From contig NC_056544.1 in assembly GCF_910596095.1 (NCBI RefSeq), forward strand, positions 10,215,155 through 10,279,154: a stretch of DNA of 64,000 nucleotides, given 5' to 3'. A program made the translations under genes and the position numbers. This document shows, one piece after another, positions 40,001 through 50,242 of this stretch (position 1 is its first letter; each line of letters starts with the position of its first letter). Source of the stretch: Thunnus maccoyii. Lineage: Eukaryota > Chordata > Actinopteri > Scombriformes > Scombridae. The notes beneath the pieces are model-generated. The model made no database searches and was not told where the DNA came from. It worked only from the letters and a program-made list of their open reading frames with translations.

Positions 40001-43000
40001 ACCAACAACACCTACCAAAAGATGTCATCCAAGCGTGGACTAGAAATAATAGCAACCAATATCAGCTATTAATAATGCAACAAAACAAATAAAGTGGTTC
40101 AGTTCCCCTTTGGAAAGATAGGACACGAGCGAAATAGTGCTGTAATTTGGCTAAACTGAACAGTTACAGCTACTCAGACAGATACAAAGTGAGATGCAAG
40201 CCTAAAAATGTATATGACAGTAATATTCAAATAATCAACAGCGCAGACATAGACTTAGTATTAATGCAGATCAAGATTGATCGAGACTCAGATATACTAC
40301 AGCTGGAAAAGGCTGATTATTGTTTATACAATTTTTTTTTTTAAATGGGTCAATAGTCAGTAACAATTGACCAATAATCTCTGTGTATGACATAGATGAG
40401 ATACACAGGGTATGAAAGCTTACAGGTCTTTGGGGTGCAGGTGGTCTTCTGGATTCGACTCTTTGGCCCTTTTATCTCCTCTCTGTGGTCACCACTGAGT
40501 TGAAATACTCGGGAGCTGGTGAACACAAAGATTACACACTTTTAAAGAATACCTCACAAAACTGCAACACTGTAAACACCTATTTTGTTTTTTTCTTCAT
40601 AGCTCCAATTTTTTGTAATGCAGTTGATAGACCTACATGATGTAGTAGACAGTCTAAAACACACAGAACATTGTCCACCTTCACATTTTAGGTTTTTGCC
40701 CATGTAATATACTGCAGTAAGTAGAGGATTTTGACTAAATGAAGTGACACTGATCCATAAGAATTTCTAAACATACATGTTCACTAATACAGATGATTTA
40801 TTTACTGATGCTTTGCGATGATGTAATCAGTTAAAATGCCCACACTTACTCAAAAGACATGATGTCCATGACATCCTCTGGGGTGTTAAGTGTGACCCTG
40901 AGATCCTGTCCCTCCTGCAGCTGAATGCTGCCATCCAGACTGGTGGAGCTCCTCAAATCAGAGATCCAGTCCACTGCAGCCTGACCCAGGGCGCCATCCA
41001 CCCCCATCCTGGCTGACAGGCCCACATAGGCACTGAGAACACAGAGACTAGTTACTCTCTTCTGTCACAGCAACAAGGACGGACACAGTTTGTAATCAAA
41101 TGTTGTAGCTGCTGTTAAGCTGGGTTATATGGATGTACTTAGGTTTGATGTATCCAGTGAGGGAGAAGTGAGAAGTGTCCCTGTAGTTGGCGTTGCCCTT
41201 CAGACGCAGTGAAAGGAGGGACGTCATGTTGATGCCCAGTTTGATGGGCAAACCAGACAGAGACGGCAAAACTAGCTCCTCTGTCATCAGCACAGCCCTG
41301 TGGTTCAACTGCACCTCATGACCCTGGAAGACAAAGAGGGAGGAGGGGAGAGTGAGAGGAAAAAACAAGTGTGTGTTAGAAAGAGAGAGGAGGGTAAACA
41401 GAGAGAGGAAACAGTCAGACAGAGTTTAGAGACTGTGACAACAGTCTACAGGACAACCACTGTGATACCTTGAGCAGTTTGACAGCCAGTCCTGCCGCAC
41501 TCAGCGACAGCTGGTTGATTTGATTGTAGAGATCTTCACAGGTAAACACACTGAGCTCATTCCCAAACACCTTCACCCCAACCCAACACTTTGGCATGTT
41601 CTCCTCCATTTTCCTCCTCCCAAACAACTGGAAAAGACAAAGCAAAAACATGCGGTGGAAACTGATTATTAATCAATGAAACTACCTTCTTTTATTGCAA
41701 AACTTAAAATTTTTAACATAAACAAAAATCCTGTCATTAAATGCATTCAAAATACTTTGCAATAGATACTTAATTATGCAAAACAATCCAAAATGTCCTC
41801 TTATGTTAACCTTATCTGTCATAAGTTAAAAATTAAACTCCGCTCTTCATCCATCTATAGGATTATCCCACATTACCACCTCCAGCACATTTCCAGGGTT
41901 TTAAATGTGGACATTTTTCACTCTTATCAGATTTTTAAAAAACCTTCTTTAGTCCAGATTTTATTTTAATTTTATTTTATATCTTAGAAATGACTCTGAG
42001 TTCGTCCTTGCTCTCTTTAAAAGTAAAAGTAAAATGCTGGCTATACATGCATTTACTTTAAGTATATCAGTATTTTACAAATACACTGAGCATAATTTAA
42101 GATAAGTATTGATCTTAAGCCTAAAAGCTAAAATGCAATATAAACGGCTACTAGTCCATTGCTAACACCCCCAACCTGCCCCACAACAGAACTGGTCTTT
42201 GTCTGGTCTTATCCCACATGACCAAGCTAAAACCTGCTGCCCTGTCAGTACACAACAGACACTCCTATGATAAGACAGCAGCCTAATAGAGCTCACTGGC
42301 GGTCTCACCATGGCCCTGGCCTGGTCCAGATAACTGTTGGTGGTGGATAAACATGTTTCTTTTTCTCCTCTACGGCCGTCATCTGTTTTTCTTCTTGTCC
42401 TCTTTGTCTCTTTGGACTGTGCATGTTTTTGACTTTGAGCAGTGGAGTCTGCATCAGAATTGGGGGTCTGGTGACCAAAAATGCTCTTCAGAAGTGGTTC
42501 AGCATTTTCAATGTGAAGATCCACCTATAAATTGGGAATCAAAGAATATGTATTGAACGTGTCTGTAGTTTTTTTAAGAGGACATAGGAATAAAAACCAA
42601 ATGGATATCAAACTCACTTCCAGAAGGTTGTGGGCTCTACCATGAAAATATGCCGTCAGGTTGGCAGAGGCAGATCTCGGTAGAAATGATTTGGGGGAAA
42701 AAACCAAAGATGTTTCCACATTTGTAATTCCCATGCCTGACACAATCAAAAAATCAGGAAAAGAAACAGGGCTGTAAGCTGCTTTCAGTATACACACTGT
42801 ACCTTTAAATGCACCACCATCATCATCATCATCACCTCTATTGTATGTAATTACAGCAGCAGTACTACAAATGGTCTATTTGACTGTAATTATGGATATT
42901 TATATTAATTATTATTAGCTTGAAAGCGCAGCCATCATTACCTGAGGCAACAGTGTAGTCTGAATAAGAGGAGTATTTCAAAAATTCAGCTTCAAAGTCT

Positions 43001-46000
43001 CTGCTGATAATGTCATCAGGCAGTGACTCAATTAAAGCGTGTTTCATGGGGTCCTCGCTCCTCAAGACATTAGTCAGGTGACTCCACACATATGAGCCCA
43101 CTAGAGAAACAAAACAAAATCAAACAGAACAAGGATAACATTTAAAAAAGGGTCTGAAAATGATCTCTCAAGAAACTCTATCCATCCATACATTTTCAAG
43201 CTGATTCAAGTAATTATACATTTAAAAATGGGGTTTTAAACAAACTCGGCTCCCAAAAACACACAGGATGTACACAAAATAATAATGAAATCAGTTAGCA
43301 GCAATTGTCAGTTCTAAAAAAAGATCATTCAGCACTTTGATATGTGAGTTTTAGAGTGAAACAAGACAACAAATAAAGCTCCAAATAGGTAAAATAATTT
43401 GTGTGTAAACTGCAGGTGCATTGGTCAAAGATACTTTGCAGACAGACAAACTTCATTGATAAAAAACAGCATTCTGAAGTTGAAGCTAACCAACAAAAAT
43501 GTGACAGTTACATAACATATATGGGGGTTTTTGTCTACCCACTGTAGTCCTCTCATTGCCACTGCTGAACATTTTCACTAGAAGGAGCTAATTTGGGCAA
43601 TCCTTCTACAAAACCAGAGCATCTCCTACAACACAGCGGTTTGAATCAGACCTTGGCTGGAGCTCTCACTCCTCAGAGTCGTCTTCACCACTTCGAACAC
43701 GTCCTGGTCAGGGCAGTGCATGAGCTGCTGGTATGCAGCGATTCTGACCTCCGGATCCTCCTGGGAGGAGCGGTACAGCTGCAACAGCACAGACCTCTAA
43801 AGGGAAGGAAACTGCTGTCAGTCACTGATGTCAGGCTCCTGCTCACCTTCTCACCTCTTCACCTCCACCTTAACTCATCATGAATCAATTATCACTTCAT
43901 TCAGATATTTAGCTTTTTTACATATAAAATGTACTAATGTCTGTTTTTTCCCCATAAATCAAACAAAAAATGCATTATTTACTTGCCGCTAACCAAAGTT
44001 TATTTCACTCTTCATTCTTTCAACTCACATTAGCTGAGCAGGGAAAGCGTCTGAAGGCCTGAACGGCAGCGAGTCTCAGCTCCAGTGCAGCTGAGTGTCC
44101 AAGCACACAGCGGTTCAGCAGAGGAATGAAGGATGAAGCAGACAGACCAGTGTTTCCCACTGATTTCAGAGCATAAACAAGCTGTCGGACAACAACATAA
44201 ATGCATATTAGGATTTTTTTATGTGAAATTGTTCCAAAACATCCGCGATTTAGAAAAGTATATTAAATTATCACTGACTCTACATTTACTGTACCTCTCT
44301 CACTTGAGTGGGTTCCTCTCCTTCGCAGCCATCCCTCAGGGTTTCTTCTAACATCTGTATGAAGGTCTGTACCTGAGGAAGGTCGCTGCAGTATGTTGGG
44401 GACCTCTGGCAGAGTTGATAGACCAGAGATGATCCAGTCAACAGAGCCTTGGACCGCAGCTCTGGATCTTCCACTAAAGCCTAACACAAACAGCAGAGTT
44501 CCGTGCTACGTTTTCTTTCACAAAAACTAGAGGGAATGATTATCTTATCTTACAGATCTCTGCAAGAGATCTTTGCCAACATCAATTTCATTAATATATC
44601 TATGTCATGAGTAAAAACGGGATGTAGTTTTGATGAGAAATTTCAAGTTATCATTCATGTCAAAGCACCACAGCGATTCCTACATTGATGGAGTTGATGA
44701 TTTGTGGCGATGGATGAGGGATGAGGGATATGGTGGTGAGGAAAGAGTGAGCCTGCTCTTCCTCCAACTCTTTGTTCTTCATTAGGTTGTTCAGTAGTAT
44801 GATGCAGTTTTCAGATCCGCAGGCTGGTAATGCATCCAACAAAGGCTGCCTGTCAAAACAGTTAATAATCATCAGCATCAACCTCTGCTGTCAGTATGTA
44901 TAATGGGGGGATTATTATGTCGTTAAGATCAATATGAAGCCTTCAAATGTGGGAAACCTGTCAATGTTCATTGTATTCTATGGCAGAGCTCAAATACTGT
45001 ATTTAGTATGAACCTCTCTCTCTCACAGTTTATAGCTGACCTCTCAAACACAAGTGTGACTAATAACTTGATATGAATAGTATGGCATTTTGGGAAATAT
45101 GCTTATTCCCATTCTTGTTGATAGTTAGATGAGTAGATTCATACAACTCTCATGTCTGTACGCTACATATGACACTATAGCCATGGGGACGATTACTTTA
45201 ACTTAGCATAAAGACTGGAAACAGGGGAAAACAGTTAGCCTGGCTTTGTCTGACGGTAACAAAATCTGCCTACCAACACCTCTAAAGCTTATTAGTTACA
45301 CCTGTGTTTGACAAGTCAAAATGTTCACTATGATAAAGGTGTATTTGCTGGATTCTGTGGTAAACAATGCTTAAAGGACTGAGGAGGGGACACAGTCCTG
45401 CTCTGTTGGGTCATCTGTCTCAGTCTGATTAAGTTGGCTACTATCTTACACAGACCACCCTTTGTTTACTTGTTGCTTTAGCCAGAGGCTGTGTATTTTT
45501 CTCATTTTAACACATAAACAAGAGTTCCTTCAGCTTTAATCCAATTTAATGGTAGCAAAGCAAAGTATATTTTATTAATTATAGCACAGAGTGTTTAACT
45601 GTGTAATTGAAACAGTTGGAGACAGATTGAGATACCATGAAGGACAAGCCCAAAAATATTCTAATGTAAAATACTGTGGAGCGCATGCCACTGCAGAGGA
45701 AACACTGACCAGTCATTGCGGCACTTGAAAGAGGCTTCTTGCCACAGCGTCTCGAGTTGTGAGAGAGTCAGATCTCTGAGCTGGAAAGCCAGTTGAAGGA
45801 ACTGTTGTGATACCTAGGAGTGGATAAAGGACAAACACACAGATTGCCAATGAACTCCTACAGAGTTGTGAACATACTTTCTCATCCCTTAAATCATCTG
45901 ATCCCCACATATTAATTATATCACAGAGTGTGTCAGGTTCTAGGTCTGACGGTTCCTTTTAAACACATCCTGCATAAACAGTCTCTGATGAAGGTTGCCA

Positions 46001-48546
46001 GATTAGGTTTGACTGAACTCCTTTGTGAGAGACACATTAAAATAATTGGCTCATACACAGCAAAGCCTCAGGGGAAGTCAAGCCACAACTTACAAATACA
46101 AACAAGCCAACAGTGGTCTGGCGGAGAACGGGCTACTTAAAAGTGAATCATATTCATTGCTGAAACTTGGGACTGGGGGCTTTAACTTTGCCGCACCTTC
46201 AGTGTAGGACAGTTAAACTGAAACATACATTGAGTGCTTCTTACAGATAATACAGGTAAAAGTTGAGTGGAACCTGTTGTATTTGAGGCCTACCAGTTGT
46301 GGGTCTGAGGTGAGGCTACATAACATCCTGACAGTTTGACTGGCTTGCTGAGGTGTCGACAGTTTGGCTTTTCCTGGCCGTGCCGGCCCCTCCTCCTCCT
46401 CAAACTTCAGGTCCGTTAGTACACCGAGAACTAAGGAATCTGCAGGAGAAATAAGGGAAACAAACATAAAGGAATCCGCTGTAATTATCATATGATACAG
46501 TGCAAAATTGCTCCCTCCTCACCTGCTTCTGAAGGTGTCCCTGGCTGGGCTCTGAGCAGCAGCAGGGTAGACACAGTTTGGGTCTTCACCAGCCCTGCAG
46601 TCCTGGACCACGTTGCCATGGAAACAACTTCAGTACAGTTGACCTCTTCCATAACTGTAGAGCCATGGCGCTGAACACAGTGTAGCTCCGACTGCACCGA
46701 CTGGAGACAAAGACAGAAGAGAAACCAACCTCCTATCATAAAGCATGAATCAACCATTTGACTGATGTTATCTTAGTTTTTGCTGACAGTTTTGATGGCA
46801 ATTGATGTTATCACTGCTTTTTTACTTCTTTTTTTCTAACTGAGATACCAGAGAAATAAAAAGGGAATCCAGCACCATTAAACCACATTTCAATACATTT
46901 TTAAACAAGGAAGACATAGGGGTAAACTCACTGTATCATCAGTTAGAGCTACTGAATGGGGCCAGAAGTTTGCCAGCCTGGACTGCTGGCACTGTTTTAG
47001 ATCCCTGGTTTTCAGCAGCACAGGTCCTCGTCTCTCATACCTGCTGGTGCACGTCCCGTACACATCTGTCTGAGGAAGAGGCATTAAAGCAAAGTCAGAT
47101 AATCATATCATCTGAATGCACTATATAATGGCATGACAGTGTTAATGACAGTTATTGTTAGTAGCAGAAGTAAAGGCGGTACCAGTCAGACTAGGGAAGT
47201 GGCTGCTGTTGCCTTTACTGTTGTTTTTCTGCCTAAACTTGTACAAAAGCTCTTCATGTTGTAGACTGTTGTAATTTGAATGTGTATTATAGGGAACATC
47301 AACCCTAACCTCCTTTTCTAATTCCTGTTTGGAGGCCGTGCGGGAGGTCTGGAGCATGCTCAGAAGGGCCCTTTTAATGTTGAGGGCCCACACCTGCTCC
47401 CCCTCCTGGAGACAGAGGGCCGTGACCTTTCCACCCTGGAGGGAGAACTTGAGGCGTGTTCTCTCCAGTGACTCCCTGGGAAACAAAAACACCAGATGAG
47501 CCCCCCGAGACCCGAGAACGCAGACAAGTCAAGCATCTGAACAGAGTATCACATTCATAGGAAAAACAGTTGTAGCATTCCAAAATGATCTGGGCTAAAT
47601 GTTTGTTTTGAGCGCTGTACACAGAGAGAAGACACATATGCAAAATAAGCAAGCATTCATTAATTTACTATTCACTGTGAAAACACACCAAACTGTATGA
47701 AATCTACTGTATATTACCTCAAGCTTTTTAAGCGCTGCACTGAATGTTCCTTCTGAGGAGAAAGCCGCTTTATCTGTGGATTCCTAATCTGTTCGGCAAA
47801 GATGTGCAGGAAACAAAATCATTAATTATCATATTATAATCTATGCACTACTTCGTATAGAATGCTTTTTCTCTTTCAAAAAGAATTTCATGAAAGCTGA
47901 CCTGCATCATGAGATGACACTTGGAAACTACGTCAATATCAACCACACAGTCCAAAGCCAGTCCATTCCTGCCAGCGTTGGAGCCATGTAGCGTTGTGGT
48001 AATTGTTGTGCTATACCTGTAAGTATACCTCACCCCTCTCTGATAGGACAAGTCAGAGGTAGGAAACTCTACAGACATGAAAAAAATGAGAAGAAGATTC
48101 AAAGAAAAATGTGTTTCAGTGAGGCAGTTATTGTGATGTAGTAATTTGCTGTTTTGCATCATTATTAAAGTGTTTCTCAGTAAGCATCCATCAAATTTGA
48201 TGTTGCACAATAAGTAACAAACTGAATTCTCACCAGCACAACTTGAATCACAGAGATTAGGCTCCGTCTGAAAGCAATCACCTACTGCACAGAAAGTCAA
48301 GTCAAAAAATCTCACAGATAATGACAAAAAAAGAACAACTTTTCTCAAAGAAAGCCTGTTATACTTTCATACTGAACACCAGCAGTCATGGATGTCATCT
48401 TGACTCTTAGCAAGTCTTTCACTTTTCTTTCAATGACAAATGAAATGACACACAAAGAATGAATAGTACTCACAACAAAAGCCATAAAACTCACCATGTA
48501 GCAGGAGAAAAATGAATGTAACATGTAGACAATTAAGCAAGGACAT
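12515..48546 (-). CDS. Giant apolipophorin/apoB-like large lipid transfer protein with C-terminal vWD domain
   Basis: Seventy-four coding exons assembled by hand; phases agree at every junction and the sum is 12,501 nt (4,166 aa plus stop). Exon coordinates are in the six block entries below. LLTPs (apoB, vitellogenin, MTP, insect apolipophorin) bind and carry lipid in secreted particles. Order seen: signal peptide (1 to about 18), lipid-transfer module (about 20-667), basic linker with R-T-R-R (668-739), beta-rich region (740-3663), helical stretch (3664-3919), vWD (3920-4079), Cys-rich tail ending QCLKV. Vertebrate apoB has no vWD, vitellogenin is less than half this length, and insect apolipophorin (about 3,300 aa) has this domain order. 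I therefore call it apolipophorin-like. Exact splice sites are inference. Introns hold an L1, an L2 piece, MITEs and microsatellites. Confidence 0.85.
14461..17897 (-). CDS. LLTP block E, exons 64-68: amphipathic alpha-helical stretch
   Basis: Exons: 17805-17897, 17453-17657, 16693-16880, 16457-16554, 14461-14645; residues about 3664-3919. The composition changes from beta-repeat to Arg/Leu/Glu-rich helix (IRRKLLERIKTIQNLL, QRAEALLGQRDRG, ESRLAVALSGVRKRL). ApoB and apolipophorin likewise carry helical lipid-binding segments between beta regions, so a surface lipid-contact role is a reasonable inference. Exon 67 is in frame only from the acceptor at 16554 (ttttttgtaattag). The last intron (14646-16456) contains the TIR element at 15043-16428. 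Confidence 0.72.
15043..16428. mobile_element. Non-autonomous DNA transposon with 33-bp terminal inverted repeats
   Basis: 15043-15075 and 16396-16428 are inverted copies (GGGACTCCCTAAAAACTTGG against GGGACCCCCTAAAAACTTGG, continuing into ATTTCACCC), about 3 mismatches in 33. The 1,386-bp unit sits in the LLTP intron between exons 67 and 68. I see no transposase ORF and no clear target-site duplication, so the exact ends and superfamily are open. Confidence 0.65.
17985..28814 (-). CDS. LLTP block D, exons 46-63: beta-rich repeats continued
   Basis: Exons: 28683-28814, 28336-28488, 28111-28227, 27798-27971, 27440-27644, 26282-26436, 25982-26094, 25789-25870, 25460-25597, 24488-24650, 24227-24342, 23771-23917, 22134-22247, 21840-21956, 21528-21686, 20895-21056, 18281-18443, 17985-18172; residues 2798-3663. 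Three acceptors decide the frame. Exon 53 must start at 25870 (after ttgaccag). Exon 59 must start at 21956, directly after a TG microsatellite. Exon 62 must start at 18443 (after ctcaacag). Nearer-looking AGs break the frame. Introns hold repeats at 22.9-23.5 kb and 24.8-25.1 kb and an L1 copy at 18.6-20.6 kb. Confidence 0.78.
18600..20608 (+). mobile_element. L1-type LINE, internally deleted, in an LLTP intron
   Basis: An endonuclease start (LSWNCRGLRKLTKIKQ) lies at about 18960. At 19161-19439 is an APE-type endonuclease segment (LINVYGPNNDD, IIAGDLSC for the usual GGDFN). After a degenerate ORF2 remnant, 20160-20590 looks like an L1 3'UTR and ends in an A-run near 20600. Most of the reverse transcriptase is missing. 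It is antisense to LLTP, in the intron between exons 61 and 62. The 5' boundary is approximate. Confidence 0.72.
21699..21729. repeat. CA/TG microsatellite at the exon 60 splice acceptor
   Basis: About 15 CA units on the plus strand. On the LLTP (minus) strand this is a TG run ending 12 nt before the acceptor of exon 60. Confidence 0.95.
21959..22035. repeat. CA then TA microsatellite abutting the exon 59 splice acceptor
   Basis: About 25 CA units (21959-22009), then TA-rich sequence to about 22035. On the minus strand the TG run leads straight into 'tag' and the first codon of LLTP exon 59. Confidence 0.95.
22930..23475 (+). repeat. Dispersed fish repeat in an LLTP intron
   Basis: Contains blocks I recognise from many teleost introns: 'cctttgac', 'aaaatctaatcagttcat', 'gagtccaagtgga', 'gtgccaaattt' and a closing 'ggccacagctgttgctggtgc'. 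Noncoding; class not determined. Confidence 0.6.
24780..25060 (+). mobile_element. LINE-type 3' tail with ATT microsatellite
   Basis: Sequence like 'gtaaatcattttgtgactg...aagtaaataaagttt' followed by ATT/TTA repeats. This is the usual 3' end of L2-like LINEs or their SINEs in fish. It lies in the LLTP intron between exons 54 and 55. Only the tail is recognisable. Confidence 0.5.
27272..27300. repeat. Perfect 12-bp inverted repeat (hairpin)
   Basis: CTGTATAATTCA, a 5-base loop, then TGAATTATACAG, in an LLTP intron. Function unknown. Confidence 0.8.
28944..32853 (-). CDS. LLTP block C, exons 42-45: four very large exons
   Basis: Exons: 31747-32853 (1,107 nt), 31185-31553 (369), 29996-30349 (354), 28944-29279 (336); residues 2076-2797. 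All four start and end in phase 0. They encode more beta-rich repeat with N-glycosylation sequons (MNCTGD, NLTHSS, NVTNYC) and regularly spaced cysteines. Exon 42 is about seven times the mean exon length here, which suggests intron loss within the repeat array. The preceding intron (32854-33464) carries an L2 reverse-transcriptase relic. Confidence 0.82.
29590..29770 (+). repeat. Partial copy of the palindromic MITE seen at 54935-55165
   Basis: Shares 'acaggtgtaac.aataacatta' and the preceding 'gcaggaaaa' block with the 55-kb element, in the intron before LLTP exon 44. Confidence 0.55.
33040..33335 (+). mobile_element. L2-type reverse-transcriptase relic
   Basis: Frame-broken plus-strand sequence with a DHG-like block near 33085, a 'ggtcaatcctcggccccttt' block (degenerate QGSILGPL) near 33222-33245 and 'tatgctgatgacac' (YADDT) near 33301. 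It lies in the LLTP intron between exons 41 and 42. Confidence 0.65.
33465..41627 (-). CDS. LLTP block B, exons 17-41: beta-sheet lipid-binding region
   Basis: Exons: 41469-41627, 41139-41323, 40850-41032, 40424-40515, 39731-39900, 39425-39578, 39270-39346, 39001-39181, 38668-38823, 38308-38441, 37970-38128, 37690-37873, 37378-37589, 37071-37259, 36803-36945, 36539-36671, 36350-36433, 35835-35972, 35538-35654, 35353-35445, 34952-35172, 34652-34845, 34159-34413, 33760-33989, 33465-33629; residues about 740-2075. Exons 17-21 match the apoB sheet region (LPSLSGLPIKLGINM, then TTCTPK and CSNASYPFAAVG, aligning with the apoB cysteine pair near SVCKQVFPGLNYC). After that come short amphipathic beta repeats. 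Exons 32 and 33 keep frame only with acceptors at 36671 and 36433. Exon 23 ends with a GC donor (gcaagt). Confidence 0.8.
42309..48546 (-). CDS. LLTP block A, exons 1-16: signal peptide, N-terminal lipid-transfer module, furin-type linker
   Basis: Exons: 48495-48546, 48234-48284, 47902-48068, 47718-47788, 47310-47475, 46932-47069, 46523-46700, 46294-46439, 45710-45813, 44684-44849, 44295-44480, 44029-44181, 43652-43796, 42942-43100, 42618-42736, 42309-42524. The start ATG (48546) opens a hydrophobic leader (CLHVTFIFLLL) before a GTGAGT donor. Landmarks of the vitellogenin/apoB N-domain: RYTYRYST, VWALNIKRALLS (apoB has YILNIKRG), TDVYGTC with a paired cysteine (apoB DTVYGNC), then helical-repeat sequence (ELRLAAVQAFRRFPC, DPEVRIAAYQQLM, exons 9-14). 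Exon 16 encodes a charged linker, residues 668-739, with KRTRRK at 708-713. This region docks with MTP and takes up the first lipids in apoB; that role is inferred here. Confidence 0.85.
45060..45320. repeat. Dispersed fish repeat in an LLTP intron
   Basis: Has the recognisable 'cttagcataaagactggaaacaggg' and 'agcctggct' block and ends in 'ttattagttacacctgtg', the reverse-strand end of the palindromic MITE found at 55 kb. Intron between LLTP exons 9 and 10. Confidence 0.6.
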
Positions 48547-50242
48547 AGCTATAGCAACCCCAAGTCACTGCAGGTCTGTCTGGCTCCGAGCTTCCACATG
48601 TAAGCGAGATGAAAACCAAGCACTGTTCACAGCCACTGAATGACCACGCTTGTATGGGGGCTTCCACAGTGACCCATACTGCTCACAGCAACCAATCAGG
48701 AAATACCTTCCAAGCTGGAGCTACAAACATCCACTGAGCCAATCACTTGACACAACACCGGCCCCCACCAAAAAATTAGGTTTCCTTAAACCTCCCCCAT
48801 TAACTTGGACTAACATTAGACACAAGCCACATATGGACAGAATATTCAGTTTAGTGTACTGGCACCATATTGTATGATGTGAGACAGTTATCTGACAGGT
48901 TCTCTGCAGAGATGGCCTGGGTATCTCATTAAGGGGTGGACAAAATAGCAAGAACACCTTACAATATAAAATAATAGAACAGCATACAAAACAGAGCCAC
49001 AAACAAGTGTTTGTGTTATTGTACCCTTCCTTTTACATTATATATTTGCTTGGAGATTATTTGAGGATACACACATATATACACACTTTCAATATGACCA
49101 TAATCAATAAGCCACACAACCAGCGTGGGCTTTAATCTATTGAAAGCTGGTTCATAAACTTCTTTGAGAAGGAGCGACCACACTTGAGGGGTAAGTGCAA
49201 AGAGAAGAGAGACATCTAGTGTCTGTGTCTTGGATAGAAACAGTTGACAAAGTAATGATTAAAGGGGGGCAATGATGGCCATTTATAGAACTATATTGGC
49301 CCAAATTGCAAAAAGAAAAGCCCTCCACCACTCAGCCACGTTCAGCTTGAAACTGGGCCGAGACTAAATTACCCAACACGCCTTTCATCCCCATCTCCTT
49401 CCCCCATCATTACCCAAGCTGCCTGCCACCTACTTTCCACGATGCACCCGCCGCCGCGGTCCACGCCCGTGCTGCGACGTCAGTCACTGCGTGCTGCGAG
49501 TTCAGGTTACATTCAAAGCACACGAAAAACATGGTATTTGAGAACTTTATTTGAAAAAACCCGTTAACCCCCTTTCACCCCACTTCTCAAATCATGAAAT
49601 GATGGTAGCAGTGAAGCTTTTTTTAAAAACATTAAATATGCCAAATGTGTTTTGACATGATAAAATATGAAACAACTATGCGTGTAATTTAGGTGTCATA
49701 TAATAGAAGTAAACGTCTAGGTGCTAGATTGTACATTTGTGTTTGGTAATAAAATTTGTGATTTTATGTAAGACAACAAGTTAAATGTGTGACTTATCGA
49801 ATCAATAATGCACTTATTATAACTAAAAAATATAGAAAACCTGGTGACTTTTTACACTAATTCAAACACATAAACATCCGAATACATTTTGAACCGATAG
49901 ACCGTGAACGCATCCTTAGTCCGGGCCAGGGGGCGTAGGTTTGACCGGCTTCTCGGAGGCTCAGACACAATGAACCGTCAGACAGTGAGGGGCACGCATG
50001 TTGGGCTGGAGGTATTAGCACGGTTTTAGCACATTATTACTCCCAAATTGTGCCTTTTCTTTGATTTACTTGACATTTTTGAAACTGTTGATACACTGTA
50101 TGGCGGTAACAAGGCTCAGTTGGGAACGGTTGCGTCGTCGAGTTTGACGAAAACGAGGTCGGGATCAGACTAACGTTAGCCCCTCCTGGCGGATTTTTTT
50201 CGTTATTTTAAGGCTAAACTAACTAAAACTAGACAGATAACA
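48547..50242. promoter_or_regulatory. Divergent intergenic region between LLTP and the KLF gene
   Basis: The two genes are transcribed away from each other. A CpG-rich patch at 49441-49500 includes a GACGTCA (CRE-like) core and 'cgccgccgcgg'. A second GC-rich patch at 49915-50240, with a GC-box-like 'agggggcgtagg', leads into the KLF start codon and looks like its CpG-rich promoter and 5'UTR. No TATA box stands out for either gene. Regulatory roles are inferred from composition. Confidence 0.45.

Noticed and set aside
12515..48546. Calling the giant gene apoB or vitellogenin
   Set aside because: Apolipoprotein B lacks vWD and the cysteine-rich tail; vitellogenin is about 1,700 aa and usually carries a serine-rich phosvitin, which I do not see.
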